Assembly: GCA_910579395.1 (NCBI GenBank) | Contig: CAJTUC010000004.1 | Coordinates: forward strand, 124,001 to 188,000 | DNA: 64,000 nucleotides | Source: an uncultured Lachnospiraceae bacterium | GTDB lineage: Bacteria > Bacillota > Clostridia > Lachnospirales > Lachnospiraceae | Direction of reading: 5' to 3' | Notes under the pieces: generated by a model | Databases searched by the model: none | What the model was told of the DNA's origin: nothing | What the model saw: only the letters and a program-made list of their open reading frames with translations | Position numbers and translations under genes: made by a program | Shown: piece after piece, positions 26,443 to 33,944 of the stretch | How the letters are laid out: the number at the start of each line of letters is the position of its first letter | Position numbering within the stretch: the stretch's first letter is position 1

Positions 26443-27285
26443 ATGACAGACAGAAAAGAAATCATTGGCGAAGAACTGAATCCGACCTTTTTATTTACAT
26501 GGAAGGGCACAAGGCTCTGTGATGAGAAAAAATATCACAGCCACGACCATATCGAAATCGCCTTCATCCTCTCCGGCAAAGGCCGGTATCGGATTGACAG
26601 CGAGTTTTATTATGTGGAAGAGGGAGATCTGCTCATTTTTAATCCGGGCGTGTATCATCAGGCGCTGACGGACGGAAACGGAAAGCCGACAATTGAATTC
26701 TTTGTGGGTTTTACAGACGTGGCCTTTCGTGAAATGATGCCGAACCGATTCGATATCGCCGATGGACCGATCCTGCATACGACGGGCGAATTCCGGCAGA
26801 AATTGTTCCGCATCGTTTCCAGTATGGACGCCGAAAACGAAATCCTGAGACAGGGCCGCTATTTCATGCTCCGAGCTTATCTGGTCCAACTGATACTGCT
26901 CATCGTCCGGGAACAAACTGCACCCTTAAAACTGCGCAAAGGCTATGAATTTGAGTCCGTCAGCAAAAAATATGTGGTGGAACAGATCATCAGCTACTTT
27001 TCGGACCACTATGCAGAAAAAATATCTTTAGATCAAATTGCAGAAAACATGTATTTGAGCCCCTTTTACATTTCCAAGATCTTCAAGAGCGAAACGGGGA
27101 ATACGCCGATACACTATCTGATCAACATCCGACTGGAACATGCGAAGGAGATACTGGAAAGCGGAGACTATACGAGCATACAGGAAGTGGCCGCCCAGGT
27201 AGGCTACGACGACGCCTATCATTTCAGCAAGCTTTTTAAAAAGAAATATGAAGTACCACCCTCAAAAATCAAACGGAAGGATTAA
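26443..27285 (+). CDS. AraC-family regulator with cupin sensor
   Basis: The 280-residue protein has an N-terminal cupin (HSHDHIEIAFILSGKGRYRI, YYVEEGDLLIFNPGVYHQA, with metal/ligand His residues) followed by two helix-turn-helix motifs in the last ~100 residues (SLDQIAENMYLSPFYISKIF and SIQEVAAQVGYDDAYHFSKLFK). Such proteins bind a small molecule and activate or repress adjacent operons. ATG 26443 follows GAGAAGGAGTG. It is divergent from the ABC exporter, so it likely senses an inducer of export. The gene ends only three bases from the convergent iscU stop. Confidence 0.88.
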   Translation: MTDRKEIIGEELNPTFLFTWKGTRLCDEKKYHSHDHIEIAFILSGKGRYRIDSEFYYVEEGDLLIFNPGVYHQALTDGNGKPTIEFFVGFTDVAFREMMPNRFDIADGPILHTTGEFRQKLFRIVSSMDAENEILRQGRYFMLRAYLVQLILLIVREQTAPLKLRKGYEFESVSKKYVVEQIISYFSDHYAEKISLDQIAENMYLSPFYISKIFKSETGNTPIHYLINIRLEHAKEILESGDYTSIQEVAAQVGYDDAYHFSKLFKKKYEVPPSKIKRKD

Positions 27286-27731
27286 TATCCTTCCGTCGTT
27301 TCTTCTGCACCCTCTTTTTCTTCGATATCCGCCACGGGCTTTTCCAATCCGTCGATCTGGATATGATTCTTTTCGGCATAATCCCACAGCGCCGCATGGA
27401 TTGCTTCTTCCGCGAGCAGGGAACAGTGCACCTTGACCGGCGGCAGGCCGTCCAACGCTTCCATTACCGCCTTATTGGTCACCTGAAGCGCTTCCTGTAC
27501 CGTCTTCCCTTTGACAAGTTCCGTCGCCATGCTGCTCGTCGCCACTGCAGCGCCACAGCCAAAGGTCTTGAATTTTGCATCCTGTATTACGCCATTCTCG
27601 TCGATATCCAGATAAATGCGCATGATATCGCCGCACTTCGCGTTTCCGACGGTTCCGACACCGCTCGGCTGTTCTATTTCCCCGACATTCCGGGGATTGT
27701 TAAAATGGTCCATTACTTTCTCACTATACAT
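27282..27731 (-). CDS. iscU: Iron-sulfur scaffold IscU/NifU-like
   Basis: The 149-residue scaffold protein has Cys33 with Asp35 (GNAKCGD), Cys59 (FKTFGCGAAVA) and Cys103 (VKVHCSLLAEEA), the three assembly ligands. The HCSLLAEEAI C-terminal motif is of NifU/IscU type rather than SufU. An acidic 20-residue tail is extra. ATG 27731 follows AAGGGAAGG; an ATG 21 bases earlier overlaps the end of iscS. It is the third gene of iscR-iscS-iscU. Confidence 0.93.
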   Translation of the reverse strand: MYSEKVMDHFNNPRNVGEIEQPSGVGTVGNAKCGDIMRIYLDIDENGVIQDAKFKTFGCGAAVATSSMATELVKGKTVQEALQVTNKAVMEALDGLPPVKVHCSLLAEEAIHAALWDYAEKNHIQIDGLEKPVADIEEKEGAEETTEGY

Positions 27732-27748
27732 AAACGTTTTCCTTCCCT

Positions 27749-28930
27749 TCACGCATTCTTTTTCACAAAATCCTCATAAAGCGGGGACATATTCCTAAGC
27801 CGCTCCACGATTTCCTTTATCCTGTCCACCGTAAAATCAATCTCTTCTTTCGTCGTTTTCTCGGAAATGCTGATACGCAGGGAACCGTGCGCGATTTCAT
27901 GCGGCAGGCCGATGGCCAGCAGCACATGAGACGGGTCTAATGCGCCCGAAGTACAGGCCGAACCGCTGGAAGCACAAATTCCGTTCTGATCTAACAGAAT
28001 CAGCAAAGATTCGCCCTCTATGAAACGGAAACAAAAACTCGCATTGCCCGGCAGGCGATTCCGTCTGTCACCGTTCAGTCTCGTATAAGGGACCTCCGCA
28101 AGAACCCGTTCAATCAAATGGTCCCGAAGTTCTGTCACATAAGCGTTTCTTTTCTCCATTTCGCAAATAGCAATTTCAGCAGCTTTTCCCATGCCGACAA
28201 TCCCGGCCACATTATGGGTGCCCGCTCTGCGCTGTCTCTCCTGTGCGCCGCCGTGCAGGAAAGAGCGAAGTTTCAATCCCCTTCGGATATACAGAAATCC
28301 AACGCCCTTCGGCCCGTTCAGTTTATGTGCGCTTGCGCTCAGCATATCGATGTGCATTTCTTCCACATTGATCGGTAAATGGCCGAATGCCTGCACCGCA
28401 TCCGTATGGAACAAAATACCATTCTCCTTCGCAATCGCTCCGATTTCCCGAATCGGCTCGACCGTTCCAATCTCATTGTTCGCCATCATAATTGAAATCA
28501 GGACCGTGTCCGGCCGAATCGCCGCCTTTACTGTCTCCGGGCTGACAAGACCGTTCTCATCCACATCCAGATAAGTCACTTCACAGCCGTTCTTCTCGAG
28601 ATATTCCGCCGTATGCAGAACCGCATGATGCTCAATCTTACTCGTAATGATATGATGCCCCTTCGCGGCATAAGCTTCCGCTGTCGCTTTTATCGCCCAG
28701 TTATCGGATTCGCTTCCGCCGCCCGTAAAAAAGATTTCTTCCGGCCTTGCGCCGATTCCTTCCGCCAGAATCTTTCTCGCTTCTTCAATCGCGCCTTTTG
28801 CCTTTCCCGCAAAAGAATAAATCGCAGAAGGATTCCCGTAATATTCCGTAAAATATGGTATCATAGCGTCCAACACTTCCGGCTCGACCTGCGTTGTTGC
28901 CGCATTATCCAAATAAATCAGTCTGTTCAT
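27749..28930 (-). CDS. iscS: Cysteine desulfurase
   Basis: The 393-residue class V aminotransferase fold enzyme takes sulfur from cysteine for Fe-S clusters and tRNA thiolation. PLP is bound by Lys203 (SASAHKLNGPKG) with HTDAVQ upstream; the sulfur-carrying Cys326 is in ASSGSACTSG. The long mobile loop is NifS/IscS type. ATG 28930 follows a perfect AGGAGG. A branched hairpin element (28954-29000) fills the space between the iscR stop and this start. Confidence 0.95.
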   Translation of the reverse strand: MNRLIYLDNAATTQVEPEVLDAMIPYFTEYYGNPSAIYSFAGKAKGAIEEARKILAEGIGARPEEIFFTGGGSESDNWAIKATAEAYAAKGHHIITSKIEHHAVLHTAEYLEKNGCEVTYLDVDENGLVSPETVKAAIRPDTVLISIMMANNEIGTVEPIREIGAIAKENGILFHTDAVQAFGHLPINVEEMHIDMLSASAHKLNGPKGVGFLYIRRGLKLRSFLHGGAQERQRRAGTHNVAGIVGMGKAAEIAICEMEKRNAYVTELRDHLIERVLAEVPYTRLNGDRRNRLPGNASFCFRFIEGESLLILLDQNGICASSGSACTSGALDPSHVLLAIGLPHEIAHGSLRISISEKTTKEEIDFTVDRIKEIVERLRNMSPLYEDFVKKNA

Positions 28931-28953
28931 TATATGCCTCCTAGAAAAAATTT

Positions 28954-29000
28954 GTGTTGAAGAAGACTTGCTCCGCAAGTCGTAGAACTTCTCTTCACAC
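28954..29000. repeat. Short branched hairpin element (copy B)
   Basis: An outer GTGTTGAAGA/TCTTCACAC stem (one bulge) encloses GACTTGC-TCC-GCAAGTC (28965-28981) followed by TAGAACTTCTC. The TTGCTCCGCAA arm and the AGAACTTC string are those of copies at 10381-10466 and 33144-33229, but the second arm is truncated. It sits between iscR and iscS. Confidence 0.65.
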
Positions 29001-29434
29001 TAGATGCTGTACTGGTCCGACAACTCTGCCTGCCATTCCAGCATATCCGCCAGCGTGATATTGTCTACCACCTGATTGACGGCATCGTTAATCTGCTGCC
29101 ATATCCTGATCGTCACACAACCCTCTTTGCGCTCACACTCTTCTTTTTCCGCTCCAACACAGCCGACCGGAGCCAAATCCCCCTCCGTCAGCCGCAAGAT
29201 CATTCCCACCGTATATTCCGCCGGGTCTTTCTTCAAAAGATAACCGCCCTGCGCACCCCGTACACTCCTCACATAGCCCGCCTTATTCAGGGTTGCTATA
29301 ATCTGCTCCAGATATTTATCCGATATCTGCTGCCTTCTCGCCACATCTTTCAGACAGACCGGACCGCCCTCACTATACATCGCCAAATCCAGCATCATGC
29401 GCAGCGCGTATCTGCCTTTTGTTGAGATTTTCAT
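29000..29434 (-). CDS. iscR: Rrf2-family Fe-S regulator IscR-like
   Basis: The 144-residue protein has a winged helix (KISTKGRYALRMMLDLA, ISDKYLEQIIATLNKAGYV, RGAQGGYLL) and three Cys at 92, 100 and 106, close to the IscR cluster ligands (92, 98, 104). It probably binds a [2Fe-2S] cluster and autoregulates iscR-iscS-iscU according to Fe-S demand. ATG 29434 follows CAGGAGG. A promoter (29483-29511) lies upstream. Confidence 0.9.
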   Translation of the reverse strand: MKISTKGRYALRMMLDLAMYSEGGPVCLKDVARRQQISDKYLEQIIATLNKAGYVRSVRGAQGGYLLKKDPAEYTVGMILRLTEGDLAPVGCVGAEKEECERKEGCVTIRIWQQINDAVNQVVDNITLADMLEWQAELSDQYSI

Positions 29435-29482
29435 GATAGACCTCCTGTTTTTCCTATCGACTTAATATGATTTCCTCCAACT

Positions 29483-29511
29483 ATCTTAACACATATATCA
29501 TACTTTGTTAA
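29483..29511 (-). promoter_or_regulatory. Promoter of iscR operon
   Basis: Leftward TTAACA and TAAGAT are separated by 17 bases (plus strand 29506-29511 and 29483-29488), 48 bases before the iscR start. The region between is AT rich and could hold the autoregulatory site. Confidence 0.5.
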
Positions 29512-29547
29512 TAGGTTATAAAATTTTTTTTACTTCAGCCATGCAGC

Positions 29548-29694
29548 AAGCGGAACCCGGACGGCGTATAGTTCCTGCGGAGACCCTTGAGAAACGTCAG
29601 TGCTTGGTGAGGTTCTTTACGAGCCTAGCATCTGCTACGTTTCTCGCGGAGCGCAAGCGCGTCTCCAAAGGAACTATACGCCGTCCGGGTTCCC
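29548..29694. repeat. Large cruciform-like inverted repeat (copy F)
   Basis: A 24-base arm starting GGAACCCGGACGG and ending GTATAGTTCC (about 29548-29571) is matched exactly by its complement at about 29671-29694. Inside, GGAGAC pairs with GTCTCC, GAGAAACGT with ACGTTTCTC, and a small GCGC hairpin lies on the right side, giving a multi-branched structure of about 150 bases. It lies between the 3' end of tcdA and the iscR promoter and holds no gene. Confidence 0.8.
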
Positions 29695-29707
29695 TCGGTA
29701 CCATTCC

Positions 29708-30418
29708 TCATTTTCCAAAACAAATCCCGGAAAGTTCCTTAACAACCTCCGACGCAATAATGAGACCCGCCGCCGAAGGAACAAACGATACGCTCCCCGG
29801 AATAGCACGTCCCTGCATAGATAAGTAATTTTTGATGGGTTCTTCTTTAGAATATAAGACTTTTAACTTTTCGACGTTTCTCTTCCGTAATTCCCTGCGC
29901 ATGACTTTTGCCAGCGGACAGACGGAAGTCTGATAGATATCCGCTATCTCCAACTGCATCGGATTCAGTTTATTTCCGGTTCCCATACAGCTGATGACCG
30001 GCACGCCCGCCTCTTTCGCACGCAGGACCAGCTCGATTTTGGCCGTTACCGTATCTATGGCATCCACCACATAAGAATACTGCAGAAGATCAAACATATC
30101 CGCATTTTCCGGCAGATAAAAGCACCGATGCGTTTCCACTCTGGCATCCGGATTGATGGACAGAATCCGTTCCTTCATCACATCCACCTTATCCATACCG
30201 ACGGTATCAAATGTCGCTATGATCTGCCTGTTGATATTTGACATACTGACTTTATCATGGTCGATCAAATCCAGGTATCCAATGCCGGCCCGTGCCAGCG
30301 CTTCCACCACATGACCGCCGACACCGCCTATTCCAAAGACCGCTACGCGCGACTGACGCAGCCTGTCCATTGCTTCCTGTCCCAGTAAAAGTTCTGTCCG
30401 CGAAAATTGCTCCGGCAT
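29708..30418 (-). CDS. tcdA: tRNA threonylcarbamoyladenosine dehydratase
   Basis: The 236-residue E1-like enzyme (CsdL/YgdL) cyclises t6A to ct6A in tRNA using ATP. The nucleotide motif VAVFGIGGVGGHVVEALARAGIG is near residue 25, followed by DHDKVSMSNINRQ and DAIDTVTAKIEL, then CMGTGNKLNP. ATG 30418 is chosen because GGAGGAAATC lies directly before it; the ATG four codons upstream is part of that site. It is close to the ECF genes on the same strand, though function differs. Confidence 0.92.
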   Translation of the reverse strand: MPEQFSRTELLLGQEAMDRLRQSRVAVFGIGGVGGHVVEALARAGIGYLDLIDHDKVSMSNINRQIIATFDTVGMDKVDVMKERILSINPDARVETHRCFYLPENADMFDLLQYSYVVDAIDTVTAKIELVLRAKEAGVPVISCMGTGNKLNPMQLEIADIYQTSVCPLAKVMRRELRKRNVEKLKVLYSKEEPIKNYLSMQGRAIPGSVSFVPSAAGLIIASEVVKELSGICFGK

Positions 30419-30433
30419 GATTTCCTCCATTCC

Positions 30434-31261
30434 TCATACAAACGGATTATAAAATCTGCTTCCATCCCGGAAGGTAATGATAAAAGCGGCAATTACAAAA
30501 AGAATAACAAACGCAAGTGTCAGATAATCATTTCTTTTGAACGGTCTTGCAGAATACCATGTGCGTTTCTTATGCTTTCCGAAGCCGCGCAGCTCCATCG
30601 CGTTGCTGACGACATCGATTCTGTCCATACTGGAAAAAACGAGCGGGAAAATGATTGACGCCATACTCTTGATCCGGCTTACAAACGGCGCCTTTTTGGA
30701 CATCTCAATTCCCCTTGCTTCCTGTGCGTGTTTAATCTTTGAGAAATCATCCTGCACATCGGGAATATACCGAAGCGCGATCGCCATAGAATAACCGACA
30801 TTATAATGTATCCCCACTTTATTCATAGATGCCGCAAACTCGCTCGGATTGGTTGTCACAATGAACATAAAGACTGCCGGAATGACTGTCAGATACTTTA
30901 ACATGACATTAAATTCATAAAAAAGCTGTTCCTTCGTCAGCGTATAATGACCGAACAAATGCCATAACGGCGTTTCCGTTCCATATATTTTCGTCCCCTG
31001 TCCGGGAGAAAAGAAAAAAATGGCGATCAGATTGATACACAAAAACAGCATGATGAACTTAAAAACCGTTCCGACCTGCTGCCATTTGGTCTTTGACATC
31101 GTAAAAATCACAAGGCTTAACACCAGCATCACAAGCAGCACTCTCGTATCATAAGAAATCATGCTCGTAACAGACCAGAGCAGAAAAAAGATCAGTTTCG
31201 TGACACCGCTCAGCCTGTGAATCCAGGTATCTTTTTCTTCATAGGATAGTACGCGCGACAT
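30434..31261 (-). CDS. ecfT: ECF transporter transmembrane subunit T
   Basis: The 275-residue membrane protein has five or six helices and two cytoplasmic Ala-Arg-Gly-like motifs: QEARGIEM and MELRGFGKHKKRTW, which couple to the two ATPase domains. It delivers energy to S components. Its ATG overlaps the stop of the ATPase gene by one base. The protein could also serve the solitary QueT at 1.7 kb. Confidence 0.9.
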   Translation of the reverse strand: MSRVLSYEEKDTWIHRLSGVTKLIFFLLWSVTSMISYDTRVLLVMLVLSLVIFTMSKTKWQQVGTVFKFIMLFLCINLIAIFFFSPGQGTKIYGTETPLWHLFGHYTLTKEQLFYEFNVMLKYLTVIPAVFMFIVTTNPSEFAASMNKVGIHYNVGYSMAIALRYIPDVQDDFSKIKHAQEARGIEMSKKAPFVSRIKSMASIIFPLVFSSMDRIDVVSNAMELRGFGKHKKRTWYSARPFKRNDYLTLAFVILFVIAAFIITFRDGSRFYNPFV

Positions 31262-32994
31262 TACGATTCAACCTCCTTTTTCCGGCCGTTCTCCCGTTCA
31301 TAATAAATAAAGCAGTCTACAAAATCAGACGGCTTGCCGATACCGCATCCTACCGCCAGGTCATAGAGCGATGTCCTCTTTAGATATGCTTTCTGCGTCA
31401 ACACATCGTCCGTCAGAACCTCGCTCGGCTTTTCATCCGCCAGAAGCTGTCCCTCCGCAATGACAAGGGCACGATCCGTATATTCCAGCATCAGGTGCAT
31501 ATCGTGCGTTATCATAACAATAGTTATCCCACTGTTTTTGTTAATCTCTTTTAAGAATTCCATGATTTCCGTGTAATGCCTGTAATCCTGTCCCGCCGTC
31601 GGCTCGTCAAGAATAATGATATCGGGATTCATCACCAGAATGGAAGCAATGGTAACACGCTTTTTCTGTCCGTAACTCAGCGCCGATATCGGCCAGTTCC
31701 GGAAAGGGTACAATCCGCATATCTTCAACGTTTCATGGACTCTCTTTTCAATTTCCTCCGGTGCCACGCCGCGCACCTGTAAACCGAGCGCCACTTCTTC
31801 AAAGATCATCGTCTTACTGATCATCTGGTTCGGATTCTGCATGACAAGGCCGATGCTCTCTCCTCTCTCTTTGATGGAACGGTTCAGGATATCCTCTCCA
31901 TGCAGGGAAATACTGCCGCTGTCCGGCATCAGAAAGCCGCAGATCAGATTGGACAGCGTGGACTTTCCCGCACCGTTCTTGCCGACGATACTGAGCATTT
32001 CTCCCTTATGTATCCGGAAAGAAACATCCCGCAGGACCGGCTTCCCACTGGTATAGGCAAAATCCAGATTTTTCACTTCCAATACGACTTCGTCGTTCTG
32101 CTTCCGCTCTGGCACGGTTGTCTGCCGGAACCACTCTCCTACCTGTCCTTTATACTTTTCAAGGCTTCCGCTCTCTTTCATCTTCCGAATATCCGACGGA
32201 AGGCCGTCTGCCGTAATCCGGCAGCCCGCATATTTCAGTGCCGTTACATATAAAGGTTCGCGGATGCCTTCTCTTTGCAGAATTTCTTCGGACAGCAGTT
32301 CATCCGGTGTCATATCAGCCACAATCTTTCCTTCACCGACCACAATGATCCGGTCGGCTCCACAGGTCAGCGCATCCTCCAGACGATGCTCAATAATAAC
32401 GACCGTTGTTTTTTCTTCTCGATGAATCTGGTCAATCAGTTCAATCGCACGTTTTCCCGTTGCCGGGTCCAGATTAGCCAGCGGTTCATCGAACAAAAGG
32501 ATTTCCACCCGGTCGATCATAACACCCGCCATGGATACTCTCTGCTTCTGTCCCCCGGAAAGCGCTCCCGGTGCATTGCCGAGCACCGACTGCACTTCTA
32601 CCGTCTCCGCCACTCTGGCTACCCGTTCAAACATCTCCGGCTGTGGAATCATATCATTTTCCAGCGCGAAAGCAATATCTTCCGCAACAGTCAGACCAAT
32701 GAACTGTCCGTCCGTATCCTGAAGCACCGTCCCTACCAGTTTGGATAATCCGAAAATTCCAAGCTTCTCGGGATTCTGACCGGCGATAGAATAGCTCCCC
32801 GTAATCTCCCCTTTATAGGAAAAAGGAACAAGCCCGTTGATACAATGCGCCAATGTAGACTTGCCGGAGCCGGACGGCCCCACGATCAACACTTTTTCCC
32901 CGGGATAGATGGCCAGATTGATATCCTTTATCGTCGGTTCCTTCTGGGAACGATATTTAAAAGAAAAATTTTTAAATTCAATAATCGGTTCCAT
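31261..32994 (-). CDS. ecfA: Fused ECF transporter ATPase (two domains)
   Basis: Two ATPase domains are carried in one 577-residue chain. Domain 1 has Walker A GPSGSGKST at 39-47, signature ALSGGQKQRVSMAGV and Walker B ILLFDEPLANLDP. Domain 2 has Walker A GKNGAGKST at 338-346, signature ALSYGQKKRVTIAS and Walker B IIILDEPTAGQDY. The second signature (SYGQ) is slightly non-canonical, common in ECF ATPases. ECF systems usually have separate EcfA1 and EcfA2; fusion also occurs in YkoD-like systems. The ATG is first in frame. Confidence 0.92.
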   Translation of the reverse strand: MEPIIEFKNFSFKYRSQKEPTIKDINLAIYPGEKVLIVGPSGSGKSTLAHCINGLVPFSYKGEITGSYSIAGQNPEKLGIFGLSKLVGTVLQDTDGQFIGLTVAEDIAFALENDMIPQPEMFERVARVAETVEVQSVLGNAPGALSGGQKQRVSMAGVMIDRVEILLFDEPLANLDPATGKRAIELIDQIHREEKTTVVIIEHRLEDALTCGADRIIVVGEGKIVADMTPDELLSEEILQREGIREPLYVTALKYAGCRITADGLPSDIRKMKESGSLEKYKGQVGEWFRQTTVPERKQNDEVVLEVKNLDFAYTSGKPVLRDVSFRIHKGEMLSIVGKNGAGKSTLSNLICGFLMPDSGSISLHGEDILNRSIKERGESIGLVMQNPNQMISKTMIFEEVALGLQVRGVAPEEIEKRVHETLKICGLYPFRNWPISALSYGQKKRVTIASILVMNPDIIILDEPTAGQDYRHYTEIMEFLKEINKNSGITIVMITHDMHLMLEYTDRALVIAEGQLLADEKPSEVLTDDVLTQKAYLKRTSLYDLAVGCGIGKPSDFVDCFIYYERENGRKKEVES

Positions 32995-33115
32995 GAATCC
33001 CTCATGCTTTCTGTTTTATAATCCAATCTCTGCCCATATACTTAGGAAAAATTCCATATTTCGGGGTTCTTTCCTCCGGGAAAAATGCCCGTTTTCCGGA
33101 CACCTTTCTCATAGG

Positions 33116-33141
33116 AAGAACGCCGTATTTCAGGCGTTCTT
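33116..33141. repeat. 26-base hairpin repeated in inverse orientation at 53.6 kb
   Basis: The stem AAGAACGCC/GGCGTTCTT with loop GTATTTCA is the exact reverse complement of the 26 bases at 53634-53659. A further imperfect hairpin (about 33046-33077) and one at CCGGGAAAAATG-CCCGTTTTCCGG (33077-33100) precede it in the same spacer. Confidence 0.75.
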
Positions 33142-33143
33142 TC

Positions 33144-33229
33144 GGACGAGAAAGATTTGCTCCGCAAATCCATAGAACTTCTTGACATCGCATCCTATGA
33201 TGCGATGTCTTTAGAAGTTCTTCTCGTCC
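33144..33229. repeat. Branched hairpin element (copy C)
   Basis: The outer stem GGACGAGAA (33144-33152)/TTCTCGTCC (33221-33229) encloses arm 1 GATTTGC-TCC-GCAAATC (33154-33170) and arm 2 AGAACTTCT (33174-33182)/AGAAGTTCT (33213-33221) with an 11-bp apical hairpin GACATCGCATC-CTAT-GATGCGATGTC (33184-33209). Layout and arm sequences match copy A at 10381-10466 although outer stem and apical stem differ. It lies between the S-component stop and the ecfA start. Confidence 0.8.
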
Positions 33230-33783
33230 TAGTCTTCTTTGCTAAGGCTTGATGATTTACCGCCAATCTTGGAATAACCAATAGCAATCAGGGTACCTAA
33301 GATACCGATGATAATGATATTCCCAAGGAATGCCCATGCACCCTGTGCAAAAACTTTGTTTGCAGGCTCCGCATAAATAACAATATCAAGAAGCGGCGCT
33401 ACAACAATCCATGCTGCTGCATTGGCAACAATCTGCACAATATTAAACAAAACGATTTCCTTTGTCGCGAATCCACCGTCTTTAATCGCAAATTTTTTGG
33501 CGAACAGACCGATTACGATACCTACCACTGCCTCCGGGAATACCCAGCTCCACCAAACGCTTCCATAAAACAGCGCATCACCGAGCGCATGTCCGAGCAG
33601 ACCCACGATACCGCCTACGATTGGACCAAATACTGCCGCCAGAAATCCCATCAGTGCCATTCTCGGCTGCAATGCCGTATTCGGAATGAAGCCGAGCGGA
33701 ATCTGCACCTCCGTCAAAGCGACGAACAAAGCTGTTCCGATACCGATTGCTACTACTTCTTTAATGCCAAATTTACTTTTCAT
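33229..33783 (-). CDS. ECF transporter S component (UPF0397-like)
   Basis: The 184-residue polytopic protein has about five helices and the UPF0397 pattern VVAIGIGTALFVALTE, MALMGFLAAVFGPIVGGIVGLLGHALGD, WWSWVFPEAVVGIVIGLF. It is the substrate-binding subunit of the ECF system encoded just downstream. The substrate of this family is not established and no vitamin riboswitch is seen upstream, so I do not name it. ATG 33783 follows AAGGAGGAG. The gene's 5' spacer (33784-33944) has a GGCTTT/AAAGCC and an ATGC-GTAG-GCAT hairpin but nothing decisive. Confidence 0.85.
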   Translation of the reverse strand: MKSKFGIKEVVAIGIGTALFVALTEVQIPLGFIPNTALQPRMALMGFLAAVFGPIVGGIVGLLGHALGDALFYGSVWWSWVFPEAVVGIVIGLFAKKFAIKDGGFATKEIVLFNIVQIVANAAAWIVVAPLLDIVIYAEPANKVFAQGAWAFLGNIIIIGILGTLIAIGYSKIGGKSSSLSKED

Positions 33784-33944
33784 GCTACTTCTCCTCCTTC
33801 ATAAATGCCTACGCATTATCTATATGAAACCCCGATTCCCATACAGGCTTTTCTGAAAGCCCGCCTGCCCATGAACCGGCAGCCGCATATTCACTTCCTT
33901 TTTGAGCATAGTTCATCGAACATCATTCTATTGAACACAGTTCT

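Noticed and set aside
33784..33944. Vitamin riboswitch before the ECF S component
   Set aside because: Only small hairpins; no thiamine, cobalamin, folate, FMN or preQ1 aptamer pattern could be traced.
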